A DNA stretch of 64,000 bases, taken from contig JACGCK010000034.1 of the NCBI GenBank assembly GCA_014925825.1, forward strand, positions 283,521 through 347,520, written 5' to 3'. This DNA is from Pholiota molesta. Lineage: Eukaryota > Basidiomycota > Agaricomycetes > Agaricales > Strophariaceae. Position 1 is the stretch's first letter; each line of letters starts with the position of its first letter. Shown in pieces: positions 1 through 11,761 of this stretch. The position numbers were made by a program, and so were the translations under genes. The notes under the pieces were generated by a model. That model was not told the DNA's origin, did no database searches, and saw only the letters and a list, made by a program, of their open reading frames with translations.

Positions 1-172
1 TGAAGTTACAGAAGTCTCCAAAGGTTTCTCCAAAGATTATCTGCGGAGGGGCCCCAAAGATAATCACGTGACCCGGATGATTAAGCACACATCATGGCTC
101 CAAGCCACAACAGCAGATCGGCCCCAAAACAAGGTCCAAATTACCGGCCTGTACTCCCCGACGCGGGCCTCA

Positions 173-1702
173 ATGCCTCGCTACACCGACAACCAAGCTC
201 GAGAGATCTTGCCCACATCCGCAAACCATCCAATGCCCTCCCCCACCTCGCCTCCTCTGGCTCACCCAATATCTTTGCTCCCATACGAGATCCTTCTTGA
301 AATCTTCATCCACTGCCTCCCGCGCTACCCTCTCCTCCAACAGCAGCCAAGCACCACGTCAGCGCCGATCCTACTCTGCCATGTCTGTTCGTCTTGGCGA
401 CGGCTCGCGCAGGCCTTCCCCACCCTCTGGACACATCTTTCTTATGAGTTCCCTATCGTAGCAATACATGGGCCCACCTTCTGGACATATGAGTTTGAAG
501 AGCGCGATATCGAGTTTGTTCGCTGGTGGAAAGCGAAGCAGGGTGGGATCCCACCGCGCCTTGCCTTCAAGGTGGGCCAGATAGGCCGTGGCAACGAAAA
601 CCAGAAGCCGACGACGAGCAACGCGGTATTCCTTTTCGATTATCTGACATCGGCGCAATGTCTCGAACTTGATATGTTCTTCTGGGACTGGATCCTTACG
701 AAGCTTGTAGCTAGACATCCAGTCAACTTCCCTAGCCTCCATACGGTGCTGACAGAGGACGAACACACATTGAGTGGAACGCACCCATTCTACGACCTCC
801 AAACCTTCCAGACTGCTCTATCCCTCCCAGCACTGCGGCGTCTATCCCTAATGGAGGTCAAATTCTTGAACGCCTTTGTTTTTCCCACTCAGTGGTCTGC
901 CCTCACCCACCTCTCCCTGCATGCCTCAGTTTCTCTCCTTTCCTGGTTCTCCCTGATCCGCGCCGTCCCTCGCCTCCGATGGGGGCACTTCGACCTCACC
1001 CTCGACACTCCGCCGTTCGATATCCCCCACGGGACCCCCCATCCTCCGCAGTGCACCATTCCAGGGCTGACGACACTCTCCGTCGTTGTCCGCAGCACGC
1101 TCGAGCGCAGCGCCGTATTCCCCCTCAGCGCCCTGTTCACGGGCCTCCACCTCCCCGCCGTGCACACGCTCGCGCTCTCCACGCCCGGCGCGCGAGTGTG
1201 GGAAGACCGCCGCGCCGTCCGCGAGCTCTGCACCGTCCTCACCTCCGCGCCGGCGGTGACGGCGCTCGCGCTGGAAGACCCCCTGGACACCATCGCCCCG
1301 TCCGCCGCCGCCGCGCTTGAAATGCCCCCGACCGCCCTGCCCACGCTGCCCGACATCGACCACGCGATCTGGCACCAAGCGCCGGCGCTCGCCCGGCTGC
1401 ACCTCGCACTCCCCGCGCGGCTCGCGTTGCGCATCGCTGAGCGGGACGCGTTCCTCGCGCTGTTCGTGGGCCACGTCTTCGGCGCGGAGTGCGCGTGGCT
1501 GGATCTGCGAAACCCCGCGTGCCCGGTGCGCGTGGTCAAGATCAGCAACGGCGCGCCGTTTTTTTCTCGGACGGGGGACGCGGCGATGGCGAGGGTACGG
1601 GCGAGTGCGGCGGGGGCGCCGGGGGTCGTGCTGGAGCTGAGTGCGGGGCTGGTAGGGCCGGCCGCGGAGGGTGTAGGGAGGGAATGGGGGCGGAGGGGTT
1701 GA
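173..1702 (+). CDS. F-box protein (intronless, 509 aa)
   Basis: Predicted substrate-recognition subunit of an SCF-type ubiquitin ligase. The F-box core starts near residue 30 (LPYEILLEIFIHCLP) and runs into the LLCHVCSSWR signature shared with the other F-box genes in this window. The rest is a long LRR-like region with regularly spaced L/W patterns (LSALFTGLHLPAV, LRNPACPVR) and no catalytic motif. The frame is open further upstream, but the Met at 173 places the F-box near the N terminus as in the paralogues. There is no intron. The last 700 bp is much more GC-rich than the first half, which creates long shadow frames on both strands. F-box identity is firm; the target protein is unknown. 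Confidence 0.85.
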   Translation: MPRYTDNQAREILPTSANHPMPSPTSPPLAHPISLLPYEILLEIFIHCLPRYPLLQQQPSTTSAPILLCHVCSSWRRLAQAFPTLWTHLSYEFPIVAIHGPTFWTYEFEERDIEFVRWWKAKQGGIPPRLAFKVGQIGRGNENQKPTTSNAVFLFDYLTSAQCLELDMFFWDWILTKLVARHPVNFPSLHTVLTEDEHTLSGTHPFYDLQTFQTALSLPALRRLSLMEVKFLNAFVFPTQWSALTHLSLHASVSLLSWFSLIRAVPRLRWGHFDLTLDTPPFDIPHGTPHPPQCTIPGLTTLSVVVRSTLERSAVFPLSALFTGLHLPAVHTLALSTPGARVWEDRRAVRELCTVLTSAPAVTALALEDPLDTIAPSAAAALEMPPTALPTLPDIDHAIWHQAPALARLHLALPARLALRIAERDAFLALFVGHVFGAECAWLDLRNPACPVRVVKISNGAPFFSRTGDAAMARVRASAAGAPGVVLELSAGLVGPAAEGVGREWGRRG

Positions 1703-2174
1703 GTTAGACGAGATATGGGATATATGGGCTTTTAAATGCGCGTTGAGCATTAAAATGACACCCAACGACTCAATGGCCTACGTATTGTGTGTCTGCGATC
1801 CTGTATTTTGCGTAAACTCTGGATCACTCTATTTGCACTCTATATCGGCATGATCTTGCAAAGTAATACAGGTACAACATCCCTATACAGACTCGGATGC
1901 ACCAAAATCCAATCCCCAATTTGCATACACTTCGCATGGCCATGGTGCACAAAGATTTGCGCGCTCGTCGCGCCTGAGCGTGTGGCTCGCGTTGCGGCAC
2001 CCCACGTGACCACCGCGTGCAGCGGTTCTTCGTCACACATCACAATCGCGCCCACCTCTCCCTCTATCCTCTTCCACCCGACTGGCGCGCTCCGTTGACG
2101 CTCTTCAGCTTCAGACCCAAAGATCTCCGTTCTATGCCGCCTTTTAACCTCATTCGAACCGTCACTCACTGCCA
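1703..2174. other. gene-free spacer
   Basis: Downstream flank of the first F-box gene. Short frames exist on both strands, but none has a recognisable domain, coding-like composition or a convincing start. Confidence 0.4.
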
Positions 2175-3060
2175 GCGCTCGCTGTGTGGGCCCTGATCGA
2201 TCCGCGACGGCTACTGCTGCGTCGTCATACCACTTACATGCCGCGCAACAAAAAGCACGAGCTCAAGGACACCAATTATGATTAGGGATTCCTCTACACG
2301 GGCTTCTACGATGGAATGCGAGCGTACGTTCTGAGAGTCAGCGCACCCCGCGATGGTGAAAGGTGTGTGGCCTCTTCCTGCCTCATCCAACCTCAATCCT
2401 CAACCGTGTCCAGACAAAGCGCGTCCTCTACGCCAAACTTACCCAGCGAACTGAGAGCGTTATCAGGCTTCAAGCTCAAGGGGCACAGCCGCCATCGGAT
2501 GTACGAGCCGCGAAACGGAGATGTGCCGGGCGTGCGACGCGGATGTCGTGGGGTTGACGCGCCTCCGCCGCCTCGGAATCATTCGCATGGACGACGGGGT
2601 GCTGGGGACGGGGACAATGACTGTGTTTAACTCGGTCCAGGTGCGTTACGTGGATATATTTTCTTGCTTCATTTATTGAGCATCTTGGAAGATCCGCTGC
2701 TCACGCCGGCATATGGTGACAATCGCACAACCTGGCTACAGCGTGCCAGTGTCCCTTGGGGCCTGCACCCCAGAAACGCTTCGCCGTCGCGAACACGATG
2801 TCATCACCGCCCCCAGCCGTCAACAACATTCACGACCGCCATCTAAATGATGAAGCGTTTGAAGAAAAAACCATCAGCCTGCTTCGTCGATCCTAGCGCC
2901 ACGCCATCCGACACCCCATCGCTCATCTCTCCGCAGGAGCAGACCTTGCACCCCATCCTGGGGAGTGTGGGCGGAGGGCTTGTGCCGGACCTATACAGGG
3001 ACTTCAGTCGGGAGGATCACCGCTGGGGCAGGAGGAGCACTGAGGGAATCTGAGGGGTAT
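2175..3060 (+). pseudogene. decayed gene of unknown family, copy A
   Basis: Coding-like patches lie in shifting frames: an ALIDPRR stretch near 2190, an LTRLRRLGII stretch near 2550, and GGGLVPDLYRDFSRED near 2970. The same ordered patches occur on the opposite strand at 6590-7290, so both are remnants of one ancestral gene. A GT dinucleotide after FNSVQ near 2640 could be an old splice donor. Frame changes and stops rule out a working product as read. The family was not recognised. Confidence 0.45.
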
Positions 3061-3667
3061 GTTCGTGGTTTAGTACGTTGCGTAATATGTTATTGACGCC
3101 GTCCAGATCCTGTGAATGGACACGCTGGCCGCCCGTTCTCTTCGTCGCCAACCTTCGTTCGCAGGCACTCATAACGAAGGCCGGCCCTCGACGAATTCTT
3201 TACGAATTCTTTGGGAGCGCGTCAGGTAGATGCGGTGCGGAACCGACTGAGCTCAATGCGGTTGGTTTGTTCGACAGCTGCTGAATATCGTGTACTGGCG
3301 CGGCGCGGGAGCTGTGATGCAGGGGGTATATATCGCGCCCCAAGTGCGGTGCTCCTTGGCGGCGGTCAGGGATATGGTGACGCCGTGATTGCTTGGGATC
3401 ACGAACTCGTTCCTCGAGGCCATGGTGTAAGTAGACTACATCTCCGTTTCCACCATAGTCGCTCACGATCCATTGCAGCTTCGGAGACCAATAACTACTC
3501 CAATACCTACTTGAAACTCGACCACCCGCTCCAATGCCCGCGCTGCGTCGCGATGTGGAGCGCTGGATGGATATTTCATCGGCCGCTCTTCGTTCCATGT
3601 CTCTGCGGAACAGTTATCGGTATCAAGCAGATAACAACGTACAAATGTTGGTAATAGTTTTAAAATT
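3061..3667. other. gene-free spacer between decayed gene and F-box gene
   Basis: Patches such as GGGQGYGDAVIAWDHELVPRG near 3355-3420 look like degraded coding sequence, possibly a continuation of the decayed gene upstream. They are not joined in one frame and match no family that could be recognised. Confidence 0.3.
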
Positions 3668-5098
3668 CTAATTTCCCGCACGCCATTCCTTCCACGAGTC
3701 CGCAAAATCAGTGAATGGTTGTGATATGACGTGCAAAGCAATATTCGACGCATTCCCGACGCATTTTCGAATACTCGGTGGTTTCCGGTGCGTGTCACTC
3801 TCGGTTTGGTGACTGGGCGATGCCAATCCGGGGTCGATGACGGTGATGGTTTTGATAGGGCACATGGGGTTGTCGAGGTCCAGCCAGCGATTATTGGAAA
3901 AGAAGGCACTGCGCGCGAAGATAGCCAACTCTTTCTCTGCGTGTGCCTCGCTTTCACGGTCATCGTAATCGCGCGCTATATACAGTTCGAGTTGTAGATG
4001 AACTAACTGAGGCACACAACTCCAGATAGGCCCGACGCCGCCGACCGCGGCGGCGGTCCCTTTGGCATAATCCAATTCGGCACGAGAGAGATAGTTGTAT
4101 TTCAGCAGGGTGAGATTCTGGAGGGCAGGCGCAGACTGGAGGATGGCATGGATATCGGTGATGCCGCTGTGGTCCCACCATTGCCCGATGACAGACGCCA
4201 GAAAAAGATTACGGAGGGCAGGTAAACGCAGGCCCACAAAAAGTGGACTGAGTAGAGAGTCGTTGCCGTTGTTGTCGCTGGACCGAATGAACAAGGTGGA
4301 CAGTTGCGGGAGAATGCGTGGGATAGGGTTTGCGTATTTGTCGGGGTCGGATGGAGTGTGATGATTGAAGTAGATGTACGCCCATTGTAAACGAGGAACA
4401 GCCGATGTCAAGTGGACCCAGAAATCAAGAGAGATAATGAAAGTGGTGATGGATAGGTGGGTCAATGTCGCCCATTGGGCGGGGATAGAGGTATCTTTGA
4501 GAGACTGGTTTTTGTCGACGATGGCTAGACGTCGCAATGCTGGGAACATATGATGGAAATAATGGTTTGCGCGGGAGCGCGGTGGACATTCATATGCCAC
4601 CAGAGTATGGAGATTTGGAAATGTGACAGGCTCTCCGATTCTGTACATCGCGGCTGGGACTAGGTCCCAAAAGAGCGGCTCGATCTCCAGGTGCTGTGCC
4701 GTGCTCAGATAGTTCATAACAAGAGCAACAGTTGTTACGTCTCCAGCTAGAGGTCTTGATTTGTTGTGATCTCCGTCAATAGCAAGGCGGAGAAAGGGCG
4801 CAATTGAGCCCTGATTCTCTTTCCACCATCGGATAAAGTCGATCTCGTTCTGGACAAATGCCCAGCCTCGTAATGTGAAGCAAAACGATAGGCGCGACCA
4901 TAGGATAGGAGTTGTGAGTGCGATCGCTCTCCAAGAAGAGCAAATATGGCATAAGAGTAAAGGCGCGATCCTCGTGTTGGGCTGGCGAATTTCAAAGCGG
5001 TCTTGGGGAAGACAACGGACAAAGATCTCGAAGAGAATGTCGTAAGGAACTGTGCTTATCGGGCTCTTGGTCGAACGGTTGGATTCTGATGATGGCAT
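3668..5098 (-). CDS. F-box protein (intronless, 476 aa)
   Basis: Predicted F-box substrate receptor for an SCF ubiquitin ligase. The F-box (TVPYDILFEIFVRCLP) is near residue 17, followed by LLCHICSSWR and a paired RWWKENQGSIAPFLR block seen in all paralogues here. The C-terminal part carries LRR-like segments and ends in FADSWKEWRAGN. The start at 5098 (MPSSES) aligns with the start of the paralogue at 47604, although the frame is open further upstream. Its closest relative in the window is the gene at 46186-47604, and both lie directly downstream of a HECT ligase relic on the same strand, so the block was duplicated. No lesion was seen. Confidence 0.87.
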   Translation of the reverse strand: MPSSESNRSTKSPISTVPYDILFEIFVRCLPQDRFEIRQPNTRIAPLLLCHICSSWRAIALTTPILWSRLSFCFTLRGWAFVQNEIDFIRWWKENQGSIAPFLRLAIDGDHNKSRPLAGDVTTVALVMNYLSTAQHLEIEPLFWDLVPAAMYRIGEPVTFPNLHTLVAYECPPRSRANHYFHHMFPALRRLAIVDKNQSLKDTSIPAQWATLTHLSITTFIISLDFWVHLTSAVPRLQWAYIYFNHHTPSDPDKYANPIPRILPQLSTLFIRSSDNNGNDSLLSPLFVGLRLPALRNLFLASVIGQWWDHSGITDIHAILQSAPALQNLTLLKYNYLSRAELDYAKGTAAAVGGVGPIWSCVPQLVHLQLELYIARDYDDRESEAHAEKELAIFARSAFFSNNRWLDLDNPMCPIKTITVIDPGLASPSHQTESDTHRKPPSIRKCVGNASNIALHVISQPFTDFADSWKEWRAGN

Positions 5099-5374
5099 CG
5101 TCGTGGAGGCAAACGCAGCGGCAGAGCGAGACGTTGAAATTTTGAAATCGGAACAGGGCTGAGGGCATCGACAATTGAATGAGCTGAAACGATCAGGTGA
5201 TTTGGCCCGATGCAAATGCCTCATCGCCTGCGCGTCGCGCAAGAATATGCTAACGAAGATTGTCGAAACCATTCATATTATTAAAATCACAATACACAGA
5301 GCAAATAACATTCAAGTCTACATAACACGACGACATCTTGTTTCAAAGGCCAACAAAAACTAACATGTAGCTGA

Positions 5375-5990
5375 GACTGCCAAGATTTTTTATGATGTCA
5401 AACCAAACCGAATTGATAACCTGCAGCATCATCTCGAGAAGCGTACGCTCGGAAGCATATCCAAGGTGCTGCCTGGGTGCTACAGAAAATGCAGCATGAG
5501 CAAGGCTTCTCCTCGTATTCAGCGGAAATTTTGCCATGAACAGATAGATGCACACGCTTGACACAAGCAAGCGATTGGTCGTCGCCGGTGTCCAGATAGA
5601 AGAGCTGGGCAAGGGCTCTTTGAGTCCACTAGAGAAGCAGGACGGAACATATCAGCATTTTCTGAAGAGTGGCCGATGACATGCGAATGTACGAACAACA
5701 GAGGCCTGCTATAACGCCTCGCAAAACGCGGGCACGCGCAACGCTGCTCGTGGTCGAACGAGGCGACAGCCTGAACCAGAAGAAAAGTGAGTCAAATGTC
5801 CACGGAATGCAGCGGGGTAACTTACAATCCTTTTGCAACGTCAGAACATGCGGATGCGCATCGTCTTTTCACCGTCCACAGTGCGCACTGTGTCGAAGAT
5901 CACCGAGAGCACTAGAAGAAGTTAGGCGCCCAATCAAGATCCGCGTTTCCTGCCAACTGAACACCCTGTCGCACCAAGTACATCAGCGCC
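5375..5990 (-). pseudogene. HECT E3 ubiquitin ligase relic (HUL5/UBE3C type), copy 1
   Basis: Remnant of the C-terminal HECT domain. In minus orientation it reads QETRILIGR near 5960, a GDLRHSAH segment, DDAHP near 5860, VVASFDHEQR near 5770 and YSRPLLF near 5710. It ends with YASERTLLEMMLQVINS near 5420, which matches the usual C-terminal tail of HUL5/UBE3C ligases. Frame changes, stops and missing residues make it non-functional, and the catalytic-cysteine segment could not be recognised. The same segments in better condition are at 47800-48460. It sits immediately upstream of the F-box gene at 3668-5098. Confidence 0.65.
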
Positions 5991-6589
5991 CAACTCAGTA
6001 CACGCCCCCAAGACGGGACACACCTGAGACATTATCTGGTCCATCATCCCCAACAGGGCCGGTCAACAGGGCCAGTCAATACGCCTCGCGTTGTTCGTGA
6101 TGTTGCTGGGTTTGGGGACGTGCGCTAACGTCCCGCGCCGCACCTGCGCATGTCCCTAACCTCATGCCCAAACGCCCAAACGAACAAACCCCGCGCGCAC
6201 GCAGCGTCCTACGGCCCTTATTCCATGTTGATGTTGTCTGCGCGCCATCGCGGCGGCGCGCAGGCACCTGGAGCGCAAAGAGCTAGCGTGGACTAATCTT
6301 GGAGCGGGTCGTGCGGATCTTGCGCAGTGGTTGGTCTTCGAGGCTACAACGGATCGTGAGCGATGACGCAGGATACGGAGACGCAGGCCACTTACAACTG
6401 CGGCCGCGAAAAACGAGTTCATGTCCAGCTATGTCCAGTTGATGTCCAGTTGTGATGGGATACGGACGAGGGCATGGTCTGCAGGGACGAATCGGCTGCC
6501 GCGAACGACATCAGCAGAGGTCAAACACAGGAAACACCACGACGCGACTCACTCACGCGCATAAATCCCAAGCAGGCTTTCCCTTTTCA
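5991..6589. other. gene-free spacer
   Basis: No recognisable gene. It contains short local duplications such as two nearby GTCCAGYT blocks around 6420-6450. Reading frames here are short and lack family features. Confidence 0.35.
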
Positions 6590-7290
6590 TCCCCTTATCC
6601 CTGCCTCCAGTCCAGGTTCAACGCGCTGTATGTACAGGTCCCGCACGAGCCCTCCGCCCGAGAACGTGCTTGCCAAGACGACATTCGAGATCGGCTCCTG
6701 CGCCGAGGGCCGCGACGCCGTCAAGGGAAATGAAGATACGCGGTGCGGTGCGGAGCAGTGGGTTTGGCCTGGCTCGCTGGGAGCGACGCCGTGGGGTGAG
6801 GTGAGGCTGGCTGGTAATCTTCTCTACGCGCTTCGTTGGTTGAAGGTCGGTCGTGGGTGTTGGTCGTAGCTGGGAACGGTGACGCCGTCGTGAACACACG
6901 CGGCGCCTCTGGGGTGCAGTGTTACTGGCACGCGGTATCAGCACCGACTAGTTTGTGCAGGGCGTTAGATGGAGTAGTATACAAATAGTCAGCGTAGCGC
7001 ACCTGGACCACGTTGGTAAACAAGCCCTTAGCTATGTCCACTTCCCCAGCGCCTGCCTGCAGCCTTAGCATCCTCGCCAATGAGTCCCAGGTAGCGGAGG
7101 CGCGTCGGCCGAATGATATCCGCGTCGAACGCCCTGCAATTCATGGCCCGTGCATCGACTACGCGTCTATACCCTGCAGCTCATGTTCTTCGTGCGCGGG
7201 ATGTGAGTGGCACGACGACGCAGCGTAGCCGTCGCGGATCGATCAGGGCCTGTACAAAGAACCTTGGCAGTGAGTAACGGTTCGAGTGAT
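6590..7290 (-). pseudogene. decayed gene of unknown family, copy B
   Basis: Inverted, diverged copy of the relic at 2175-3060. From right to left on the minus strand it has the ALIDPRR patch near 7250, a GCGACGCGGAT/LRYLG patch near 7100, a CGTGCCAGT...CTGCACCCCAG patch near 6930, and the GGGCGGAGGGCT block near 6650 that encodes the GGGLV motif in copy A. Stops and frame changes are frequent. The two copies flank the F-box/HECT block. Confidence 0.45.
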
Positions 7291-10081
7291 ACTGAGAGGC
7301 AGTATAGGATGGGCGTCTTGGTGGGCATCGGAGTGGACGGGGGGTGTCGACGGAACGCGGCTGGGACATTTTCGTTGGCGGTGCTGAACGTGGGGGCGGA
7401 ATTGAACGTTGGAACTCGGAGGGGTAGGTATACGGCGCTTGGGTCCTCTTCCTGAATAGATGAACGACGAGGTCAGATACGCAATATATGGAATAGAAGG
7501 ACAAGGACCAGGATGTACACACCTGATATAATGATCGATGAAGCAGCCGTGCACGACCAACCCCACACGCACTGGTCTCAGTGAGTCGAGTGGATGAGTG
7601 CGAACGTCAAAAGACGGCTCGTGCTGAATGAACCATTTAGATTCGGGTTTCCCCAGCCCAATCTTGACTTTGAATGTGAGCCACGGATGATAGGACTGAA
7701 TTCGAACTGAGAGCGTGCCAGTCAGGAAGAGGCTGGAAGAGGATGGACGTGGGAAACATCGGGTCGATTGTGATGTTCGTGACGAGAAACCAAACGTCAC
7801 ACTGTGAAGTGTACCACCACTACCTCCCACCAAGGGATGCACGCTGCTTCTACTTGAGGCGTCCACCAACCTCGGTTCCTAGGCCCCAAGCGGCCTTACC
7901 ATCCCTTACTTTCCTCACTGTCATTTCCCAGACCCATCTCTGCCCTCTACTACACCAGCCACCGTCCGCCGTTGGCCATTGCCTCTGATCTACCCCTGCC
8001 TGCACGATCCCGTTGCCACACGTATCGCTTCGCTTGCCCGTGCCCACGTCGTCTGTCGGTGTCCAGGGCAGATGGAATGGAATATCCACATGACGAGTGA
8101 CGCGGACTATGGGCGGTCGGGAGTACGACTGTGCGCTGGATTTGCGGGAAGGGAAGATCCCAAATTTGAAGTGGTGTTCCGATGAGGATGGTCATCTGCT
8201 GTGAGTCGTGAGGCTATCGATGCATTCTTTTCCGCCTCCGTTATCGGCTGCGGTTTCCGCCCTCCTTTACGTTTGTTCAAGTGTTCGACTTACCTGTACC
8301 GTTGCTGTTGGCCGATGTTGATGTCGGTCAATGTTGAAGTCGGCGTTGTTCGCGGTCCGTGCAGGCTCTGTTTCGTCGTCCGTGAATCTGGAGGCACTGT
8401 CATGCCGCTGTTCCTGCCCTCCTCTGCTGCGCGATCCTCGTGTCTTCTGCCGCGCGCATATTCGGCGCCTATCCTCTCGCAAACTTGCAGAGGTTATCAC
8501 GACACGTCCTCACTATTCCAGCCCCACCAGCCAGCCTGGACATCCCTCCCTCGCCGAAGCCTGGGCTTTTTTTTCCCCATCTCATCTGTGCGTTGTGTTT
8601 CGCCTGCAATGACCCGCATGTACCGCTGCCTTTCTTGCCATATTGACCTGCCATCCATATCCACCGCCTTGCCCGCCCGTCGCCCGTGCGTTTCCGCGTG
8701 TTCTTTATCCCCTCTCCCGCTTGCTTTTTCTTTTTCATATACATGCTGCAGCGCAGCGGAGGAAGAGGATCTATGTCTAGAATCATTCGGCGGTGCACTT
8801 GCTTGTGTCCACCCTCCGTGGCCCCTCGGGCGGCGGGCGCGGGGTGAAAATGGGACATCGTGCTCCCGCGCGCGGGAGGGCCTCGTAACTGTAAGCGCAG
8901 GGAGGACGTTGTGTGCTGCTGTCCGTGGCTCTTGAAGATGTGCCTCCACCTCAACCCGAATCACAGGCAACGTCGGTCAGGCAGACCTGCTGTACGCGCA
9001 TCGACATCGATCGCGCGTGAGCGGAGCAGCGCGCGCTGGGCGCGCGGCCCGTTGGATGGCGAAGGCGGCGCCTGGGTCGCGTTGGCCTGCGCGGTCAGGA
9101 TTCCCGCGCAGCAGGGTCCGGTGCTGGCCCTCTGCGCCGAGCTGGTGTGCGCGGCGGGTGTCAATGGGGAACGCGGAACAGGCTGGCTGTCTATGAACAG
9201 CGTGTATGCGTGCTCTTCTGGGGCGGTTCTCCCCTTGTTCCTGGCTCGCCCCTGGGCTTGAATTCAGGCGCATTCGTGAACGAAGAGGGCGAGCTGGCGT
9301 GCAGGCGGGCCTGATGGGTGGGTATCTTTGCGTGTTCGATGGAAGAACGAGGCGTGGCGTGGCGGTATGTGGGGATCGTGAGATGCCGATGTTTTCCGCG
9401 TATGACAGACGCACGTAATAAGTACGCGCTCGCTCGTCCGATACTTCTCGAAGACCGTCTGCGGCTTCGATAGTGAATTGGTGCTAAGGATGGCCCTTGC
9501 GGTTGGATGGATACCTATGTATTGTTTCACAATACACATTCAAATTCAATTCTTCTTTGAGCCGCTGGTTGACGCATCATCGTCGTGACGAAGTTTGTAT
9601 AGATGGTTCTGTTAGTTACGAACGACACGGAGACTTCGAGTTACCCCGAGGTGTCTTCATGATAACTTCAATATATTGCTTTCTCTGAATGGGCGTCTAA
9701 TGACCGAAGAAGATTTGAAATCAAAGAAATCATGGACACATTGAGTAACATAAATCACCACTGATTAACAGCATAACATATTAGATCTATGTAATAGCCT
9801 GCAGTAGAAATGTAAGCTAAAATGTAAACATCAAGTGGAGGGCGATGAGGAGTCCATGCGGCTGAGTACGAAATGCCTCGGTGACGCTGAAGAGAGTCAA
9901 AAATTTATGATACAAGTAAATAAAAAGAGGAAGCGGAAATTAAAGAATGGGGCGGAAGCGATGTTCAAATAAGTATTGAATAAGTATATCTACGATAGGA
10001 TAAACCGAGTGGGGGTCTGATAAGATACAAAGATTACCGAGATACAAATTGGCGGCGGGAGGAGATCAGAGTAGGTGGGCG
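7291..10081. other. gene-poor region
   Basis: 7291-9540 is GC-rich with long overlapping frames on both strands, the typical artefact of high GC; none shows a domain, an intron pattern or a consistent codon preference. 9540-10081 is AT-richer with no frame of interest. No RNA gene was recognised. Confidence 0.4.
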
Positions 10082-10333
10082 TTATATGGGGTCTGTGTTC
10101 GTTAATGCGATGAACGGGAGTGAGGACTGACGCGGCCGGGCGACTGGCAAATTCGGGAAATAGATCGAGGACATGGGCGACTTACTGCATATCGTGGGCC
10201 GTACAGAGTTCATCGGAGCCTGGGGGAAGTCGTCAATGTCATCAAAGATCGGATGGAGAGAATTAGTCTGGGGAGAAATGTGGGATGAGAAGACATTACT
10301 TGTCGAAAGGAGGGTGTAGCTGGCGGCGCGCAT
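10082..10333 (-). CDS. possible small protein (83 aa), doubtful
   Basis: An ATG-to-stop frame containing an acidic patch DDIDDFPQ and a serine/proline-rich remainder. No domain, signal peptide or membrane segment is visible. Internal GTAATG...CCCCAG and GTAAG sequences could equally be intron borders, so the frame may not be used as drawn. It is listed because it is the only ATG-initiated frame of this size in a gene-poor stretch. Confidence 0.22.
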   Translation of the reverse strand: MRAASYTLLSTSNVFSSHISPQTNSLHPIFDDIDDFPQAPMNSVRPTICSKSPMSSIYFPNLPVARPRQSSLPFIALTNTDPI

Positions 10334-11001
10334 TTGTATTTATACTAGGGAAATGGTCGTTATCCTGTAATCTAATCGATGTGAAAGGGCACGTTATTTC
10401 GGACAGAAGGCCGAGCTATACCGAGGCCGGGACTATCGACGGATATCTAGGTCGCTAAAGTAGGCAACTTACGACAGATATGATATCTGTGCCGTCTACA
10501 TACGTACAACAGGTAGGCAATTTATGGAATTGGAATGCGCCTTTCCTTCGTCTAAAGGAAAAAGAGAGACAAGCACAAGCCTTGCCATGACATTTGCGAT
10601 CTCGATTTGGAGTACAAAGCTAACAGCGTTCCAGGACCTAAATAAATGTTAGCCAGAAGCAAGGATGCCCTGGCTTTATGCGGCCTATAACGAGGTAAAA
10701 ACATGTGTTTAACACATGCGAGTTGAGTTAATTTCGGAAGGGAGGTAGCCCATCCTCCTGGAGACATAGCAAATTATTAGTGTTTACGTGAAATAAAATT
10801 TGCCGCACTGCGGACGGCAGGGCAGAAGGCGTTGCGGCGTTGCGAGTCATGCGCTATGAGAATACTTAAATTGACCGCCTATAATGCATAACTGGTCAAC
10901 CGGCTAATTGAACGAGTTACGTGTCAACAATTTCGACTTCACCACCATATTCCTATTTTCACATAGCTTCGACAGTCGATACCTCTACCACTAAGACTAG
11001 G

Positions 11002-11408
11002 ATGATGCCTGGGGGCCCAATAACCAAGGTTCCATACGACGTTCTCGTGGAAATTTTCATCCACTGTCTTCCACGCCGTCCGCTTCCGATTGCACAGCCC
11101 AACACCAGTGTCGCGCCCATGCTGCTCTGCCGGATCTGCTCTTGCTGGCGAACGGTCGCGCTCGCCACTCCTTCCCTTTGGTTGTACTTGTCATATCTCA
11201 TGATCTCGTACCATGGCATTGAATGCGAACCCGAATCCTGGACAGTTACCCAGAAAGCCCTCGACTTCATGATTTGGTGGAAGAGGAACCACGGCGCGAT
11301 GGCGCCGTTCCTCCACTTTCATACTATGCTACGAGGCACGGATCCTTCACGAGACCCTCCACTAGCCGAAGGCGGAATGGATTTCGTTATACAATATATG
11401 AGGTCCGC
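11002..11408 (+). pseudogene. 5' half of an F-box gene split by a transposon
   Basis: Encodes the F-box (ITKVPYDVLVEIFIHCLP), the LLCRICSCWR signature and the FMIWWKRNHGAMAPFLH block, with the same start context as the paralogues. Reading continues in frame to ...FVIQYMRS at 11406, then enters the transposon end and stops after AKSVFSS. The missing remainder begins at 26316 in the matching frame (AQYLQVDPFFW), where the paralogues have AQYLQ/AQHLE. The two halves together make 480 codons including the stop, close to the 473-477 codons of its nearest paralogues. As it stands the gene encodes only a truncated F-box peptide. Confidence 0.85.
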
Positions 11409-11422
11409 ATCAGCAAAATCTG
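11407..11422 (+). repeat. left terminal inverted repeat
   Basis: GCATCAGCAAAATCTG pairs with the complement of 26300-26315, with 2 mismatches in 16. Confidence 0.7.
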
Positions 11423-11761
11423 TTTTTAGCTCATAGGGTAATATAGTGACTACGGTTGTGCATATAATGCGTCACTCTTCTCGGCTAGTAGCAGTAGCAG
11501 CTCTAGTATGATATAGTTCTGTGTAGTTGCTGAGAAGCAATGCACATTACCCTATAGACGAGATGAATTATGTATATCTGTATAGCTTTGCTTATTGCTA
11601 TAGCTGTCAATGTACTTTCTCACTGTCTATAGAGTTCCTTAGCAATAATGTGCAGAATTCTGGTGATGGTGATGGTTATGTAGTTATGCAAAGTTATCAT
11701 ATGGTAAATAGTAGAGGCGATAGGCAAGTAATCTCTGGACCTGTGGCCTGATCCATAATAT
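11423..11761. other. left subterminal region of the transposon
   Basis: Non-coding and AT-rich, with scattered GCAGTAGCAGCTC-type words echoed near the right end (GCTATGCAG, CAGCTCTGGG). Probably transposase-binding sequence, by analogy with other DNA transposons. Confidence 0.4.

Noticed and set aside
889..1765. Long minus-strand and alternative-frame ORFs over the first F-box gene
   Set aside because: They are shadows of a GC-rich coding region; composition is Arg/Ala/Ser-rich with no domain.
8201..8935. 244-codon plus-strand ORF and several 130-208-codon ORFs between 7.2 and 9.5 kb
   Set aside because: Overlapping frames of similar length on both strands, no recognisable domain, no plausible start context; consistent with high GC rather than genes.
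11002..11436. Treating the truncated F-box ORF as a complete small protein
   Set aside because: Its last residues are encoded by the transposon terminal repeat and the missing part is found at 26316.
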